From Splendidivirga corallicola (GTDB lineage: Bacteria; Bacteroidota; Bacteroidia; Cytophagales; Cyclobacteriaceae): a stretch of DNA of 64,000 nt. The notes under the pieces were generated by a model. The model ran no database searches. It was not told the origin of the DNA and worked only from the letters and a program-made list of their open reading frames with translations. The position numbers were made by a program, and so were the translations under genes. How positions within the stretch are numbered: the stretch's first letter is position 1; each line of letters begins with the position of its first letter. Below, one piece after another: positions 61,779 to 64,000 of this stretch. The DNA lies in NCBI GenBank assembly GCA_030442035.1, contig JAUJEA010000001.1, positions 1,384,903-1,448,902 on the forward strand, written 5' to 3'.

Positions 61779-63788
61779 TTATAAGTATCGAATGAATAAA
61801 ATCTCCGCCAAAAGAAAGAGCAATGCAATAATCAAAGAATATTTCCACAAAGGCACACCGGCATGTGCTTCTTTTAAAGTACTTGTAAAATCATTGTTAT
61901 CCCTGGCATTATATAATTTCACATTCCGTTTATCTTGTATCAAACTATTGAGATCATCTGCAAAATATTGAGCAATTAAAGATTCTTTTTTATCATGATT
62001 GAAGGACAGCACTTTGATCAATTGATCGTTCAAAGTTAGATCATAATAACCGGTCTTCAATGTGTATTTCGGCAACTCCAATCTTAACTCATTACCCATA
62101 ATTCTTTGTGCAGGGATTAGTTCCTGATCATTTCCGATTAACTTGTAAACGCTATTTTTAACAATCGAATCAATTTTCAAAGTTACGGATGATTGGTTCA
62201 ATGAATAGTACAGCTGATCGTTGGACTTACTACTTAAAGAAGCTATTCTGTACATGACTGGCACAAATAGTGCATGCTGATGAAAACTCGTGAATTGATC
62301 TTTTAAAGGTGTTCCCAATACATAAACTTTTCGATTCCCAATCAATTCACTTAAATACCCTTCCCTGTTCCTCAAAGTTAGCAAAGCTTGGTTTGGAGAA
62401 TTTAACAAAATAACATTTTTGGCTAATGGCATTTCAAATACTTCATCGGTCTCAATGAAGATATCAGCAAAAAAAGGATTCGAAAAATCAGGAGTTCTTA
62501 GCTCATACTTTTCATCTTCAAGTCCTACGACATTCATTCTCAGATCTACCAGCCCTCTGTAAGAAGATAGATCTAATTGAAGCGAAGGGATTACAAGTAG
62601 GCTTCCTCCTTGATCCAGAAAATCAATTAGTGCCTGATGCAAGGAAGATGAAATGTTCGATATTTCATTTAGTACAATTAAATCTGAGGTATTTATGTAG
62701 CTATAATCAATATTATTTACTAAAAATGATGATAGGCTAAATAAGTTTTGATTGGCATAAACGTCTGCTAAACTCGAACCGGTATCATTGGATTTAATTT
62801 CCAATACATTGATTTTTTTATCGACATTTAAGGTGAAATAAAAATCATTATCAAATGTAACAGGAAATTCTTCGAAGCTTATGCGTCCTTTATTTATTCG
62901 TGAGAGTGATTGGTTTAATTCAAAGCTGACCAGTCCTCTACTCTCCGGTTCAATATTTACACTTGCATTGGCCACTTGTGTATCTCCAACAAATAGTTTC
63001 AGAGGTAGATCAAGTACTTCTTCCGAACCACTATTATGAATTGATACATTTAACTTATTTTTTTCATTCTCCAGTAAAAATGGGTTATCCAGGTAGACGG
63101 AATCAATGTAGACATTGGATAGATTCTGGTAATTTAAAGGAACTAAATAATACCGTCCCGATGAATCAAAACTGATTTCTTCCATTTTACCACTCGTGGA
63201 TCTTTGAAAATCCGTTATCCAAAAAATATCTTTAGTTTCATTATTAAAATTGAGTTTGTCTTTGGATTGTCGGTTATTAATTTCTTCCAAGCTTCTTGAG
63301 ACACTTGAAAGCGCCATCTCCGACAATACCTCTTTAATCTCATTTTTGCTTTTAAGTAAATTGGAAGAAGATTCGAAGTTGTTGGTAATGAATTTAAATT
63401 TTGTGTTTTGAGGATAGATGTCTACCAGGTCGTTAATAAAGCCCACTCCCTGATCAACAGCTCTTAAATCTGTGGCTACTTCGTTTGACATACTAAATGA
63501 ATTGTCCAGGTAAACATAGACCAATTCATTTTTCAATTCTTCTTTTTCTCCTGAGATAAAGGGCTGTGCAAAGGCTATTACCAGAAAGAATATGAACAAT
63601 AGCCTGGCCATTAAGATAAGCAAGTGCTTTAGTCTTAGCTTTGAGCTACTTACCTCTTTAACATTTTTAAGGAATAAATTGTTAGAAAAGTAAATCCTTT
63701 TGGTCCTTCGGAAATTAAAAAGGTGAACAATGATGGGAATTGAAAGTGCCAGTAATCCAAAAAGGAATTGTGGGTATAGAAAATTCAT
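61779..63788 (-). CDS. BatA N-terminal-domain / VWA-like membrane protein
   Basis: A 669-residue protein from ATG 63788 (MNFLYPQFLFGLLALSIPII): the two-helix BatA N-terminal domain (about 1-75, with HLFNFRRTKRIYFSNNLFL) opens it. A VWA-like region (about 85-240; YVYLDNSFSMSN contains a DxSxS MIDAS) and an extracytoplasmic Ig/CARDB-like part follow. A final membrane helix (about 645-665) ends the chain. It belongs to the Bacteroidota BatA-like membrane proteins of unknown function. The ATG at 63797 is possible but would overlap the -7 box. It leads the leftward operon (BatA-like, pseudo-dihydroorotase, DUF4199 x2, GT2 x2). Confidence 0.82.
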   Translation of the reverse strand: MNFLYPQFLFGLLALSIPIIVHLFNFRRTKRIYFSNNLFLKNVKEVSSSKLRLKHLLILMARLLFIFFLVIAFAQPFISGEKEELKNELVYVYLDNSFSMSNEVATDLRAVDQGVGFINDLVDIYPQNTKFKFITNNFESSSNLLKSKNEIKEVLSEMALSSVSRSLEEINNRQSKDKLNFNNETKDIFWITDFQRSTSGKMEEISFDSSGRYYLVPLNYQNLSNVYIDSVYLDNPFLLENEKNKLNVSIHNSGSEEVLDLPLKLFVGDTQVANASVNIEPESRGLVSFELNQSLSRINKGRISFEEFPVTFDNDFYFTLNVDKKINVLEIKSNDTGSSLADVYANQNLFSLSSFLVNNIDYSYINTSDLIVLNEISNISSSLHQALIDFLDQGGSLLVIPSLQLDLSSYRGLVDLRMNVVGLEDEKYELRTPDFSNPFFADIFIETDEVFEMPLAKNVILLNSPNQALLTLRNREGYLSELIGNRKVYVLGTPLKDQFTSFHQHALFVPVMYRIASLSSKSNDQLYYSLNQSSVTLKIDSIVKNSVYKLIGNDQELIPAQRIMGNELRLELPKYTLKTGYYDLTLNDQLIKVLSFNHDKKESLIAQYFADDLNSLIQDKRNVKLYNARDNNDFTSTLKEAHAGVPLWKYSLIIALLFLLAEILFIRYL

Positions 63789-63794
63789 TGGGAA

Positions 63795-63802
63795 CAAAAG
63801 TA
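63795..63802 (-). promoter_or_regulatory. -7 box of the BatA-like operon
   Basis: Minus-strand TACTTTTG fits TAnnTTTG; transcription would begin at or near the ATG at 63788, a nearly leaderless mRNA as seen for pyrR and GH3. No convincing -33. Confidence 0.5.
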
Positions 63803-63876
63803 CAAAACAATACTTATTCCAGAAACATGAAACATTAAAATAAAAAGCTTTGATTAGCTAACAGAGAAGAAGTCAT

Positions 63877-63907
63877 AAAAAAAGGTTTAGAGTTTTCTAA
63901 ACCTTTT
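63877..63907 (-). terminator. rRNA operon terminator
   Basis: An 11-bp stem (63880-63890 with 63897-63907) with a six-base loop; on the minus strand it is followed by a run of seven T. It ends transcription leaving the 5S gene leftwards. Confidence 0.8.
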
Positions 63908-63925
63908 AGATACTATTAATAAAAA

Positions 63926-64000
63926 CTGGCAACGACCTACTCTCCCACCTATGACAGCAGTACCATCAGCGCTACCGGGCTTAACTTCTCTGTTCGGAAT
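63926..64000 (-). rRNA. rrf: 5S ribosomal RNA, 3' part (cut by window edge)
   Basis: On the minus strand the sequence ends GTAGGTCGTTGCCAGT with the typical 5S 3' portion: GAAGTTAAGCCCGG, loop region, and GGTGGGAGAGTAGGTCG. About 75 bases of the roughly 110-120-base gene are present. The rRNA operon lies to the right of the window and is transcribed towards the left. Confidence 0.93.

Overview
The window is a chromosomal segment of a Bacteroidota, most likely order Cytophagales (marine Fulvivirga/Marivirga/Reichenbachiella-like; the family is inferred). The grounds are type IX secretion components (PorQ, a PorE-like OmpA protein), DUF2795, DUF4199 and DUF2723 proteins, several Bacteroidota-type promoters (TTG-N18/19-TAnnTTTG), almost no Shine-Dalgarno sequences, and moderately AT-rich DNA. 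Most of it is ordinary housekeeping sequence with accessory material in a few gaps.

Layout. 1-2.3 kb: the end of ettA (off the left edge) and a DUF2795 gene. 2.8-5.1 kb: a two-gene operon of an SO2930-type diheme cytochrome and its parallel beta-helix partner; the second is frameshifted. 5.5-11.6 kb: two tandem, very similar DUF2723 (GT117/TMEM260-like) membrane proteins. 11.6-16.5 kb: a small lipoprotein, a secreted protein, an AsmA-like protein and a DUF1223 protein. 16.8-19.8 kb: cystathionine beta-synthase with CBS domains, then pyrR-pyrB overlapping by one base. 20-24 kb: an operon with two tandem 508-residue secreted paralogues, an EVE-domain protein and a small secreted protein. 24.1-28 kb: a PolX/PHP protein with a degenerate polymerase site, a GT9 glycosyltransferase, a small secreted protein and SixA. 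28.1-33.1 kb: lon-porQ-hslU. 33.2-41.1 kb: PorE-like protein, rseP, dxr, GH3, DegP/HtrA. 41.3-47.7 kb: RidA, a small unknown, aminopeptidase P, a subtilase, a ferredoxin-type reductase and purB. 47.7-49.4 kb: an accessory islet. 49.4-56.5 kb: a TolC/permease/adaptor efflux operon, an internally duplicated secreted protein, and an ECF sigma/anti-sigma pair. 56.7-63.8 kb: a methyltransferase, then an operon running BatA-like, pseudo-dihydroorotase, two DUF4199 proteins and two GT2 glycosyltransferases. The right edge holds the 3' part of a 5S rRNA gene, the end of an rRNA operon transcribed leftwards.

Links between genes. Envelope quality control is dense: Lon, HslU, RseP, DegP, AsmA, and two type IX secretion proteins. 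Pyrimidine synthesis appears twice: pyrR-pyrB, and far away a dihydroorotase homologue that has lost its metal ligands and may be a structural partner of PyrB.

The most unusual part is 47737-49418. Two 118/119-bp direct repeats, about 96% identical and each foldable, bracket a small frameshifted secreted-protein gene, an AHSA1/SRPBCC lipoprotein gene flanked by inverted GTTGTGCGG/CCGCACAAC sites, and a tyrosine-recombinase remnant split by a palindrome-rich insert. Removing it would rejoin purB to the efflux operon. It looks like a cassette-type or repeat-mediated insertion. Other non-coding signals include a 109-bp MITE-like element nested in an older inverted repeat (41155-41326), a 139-bp inverted-repeat element (53610-53748), and a perfect 21-bp palindrome just upstream of lon.
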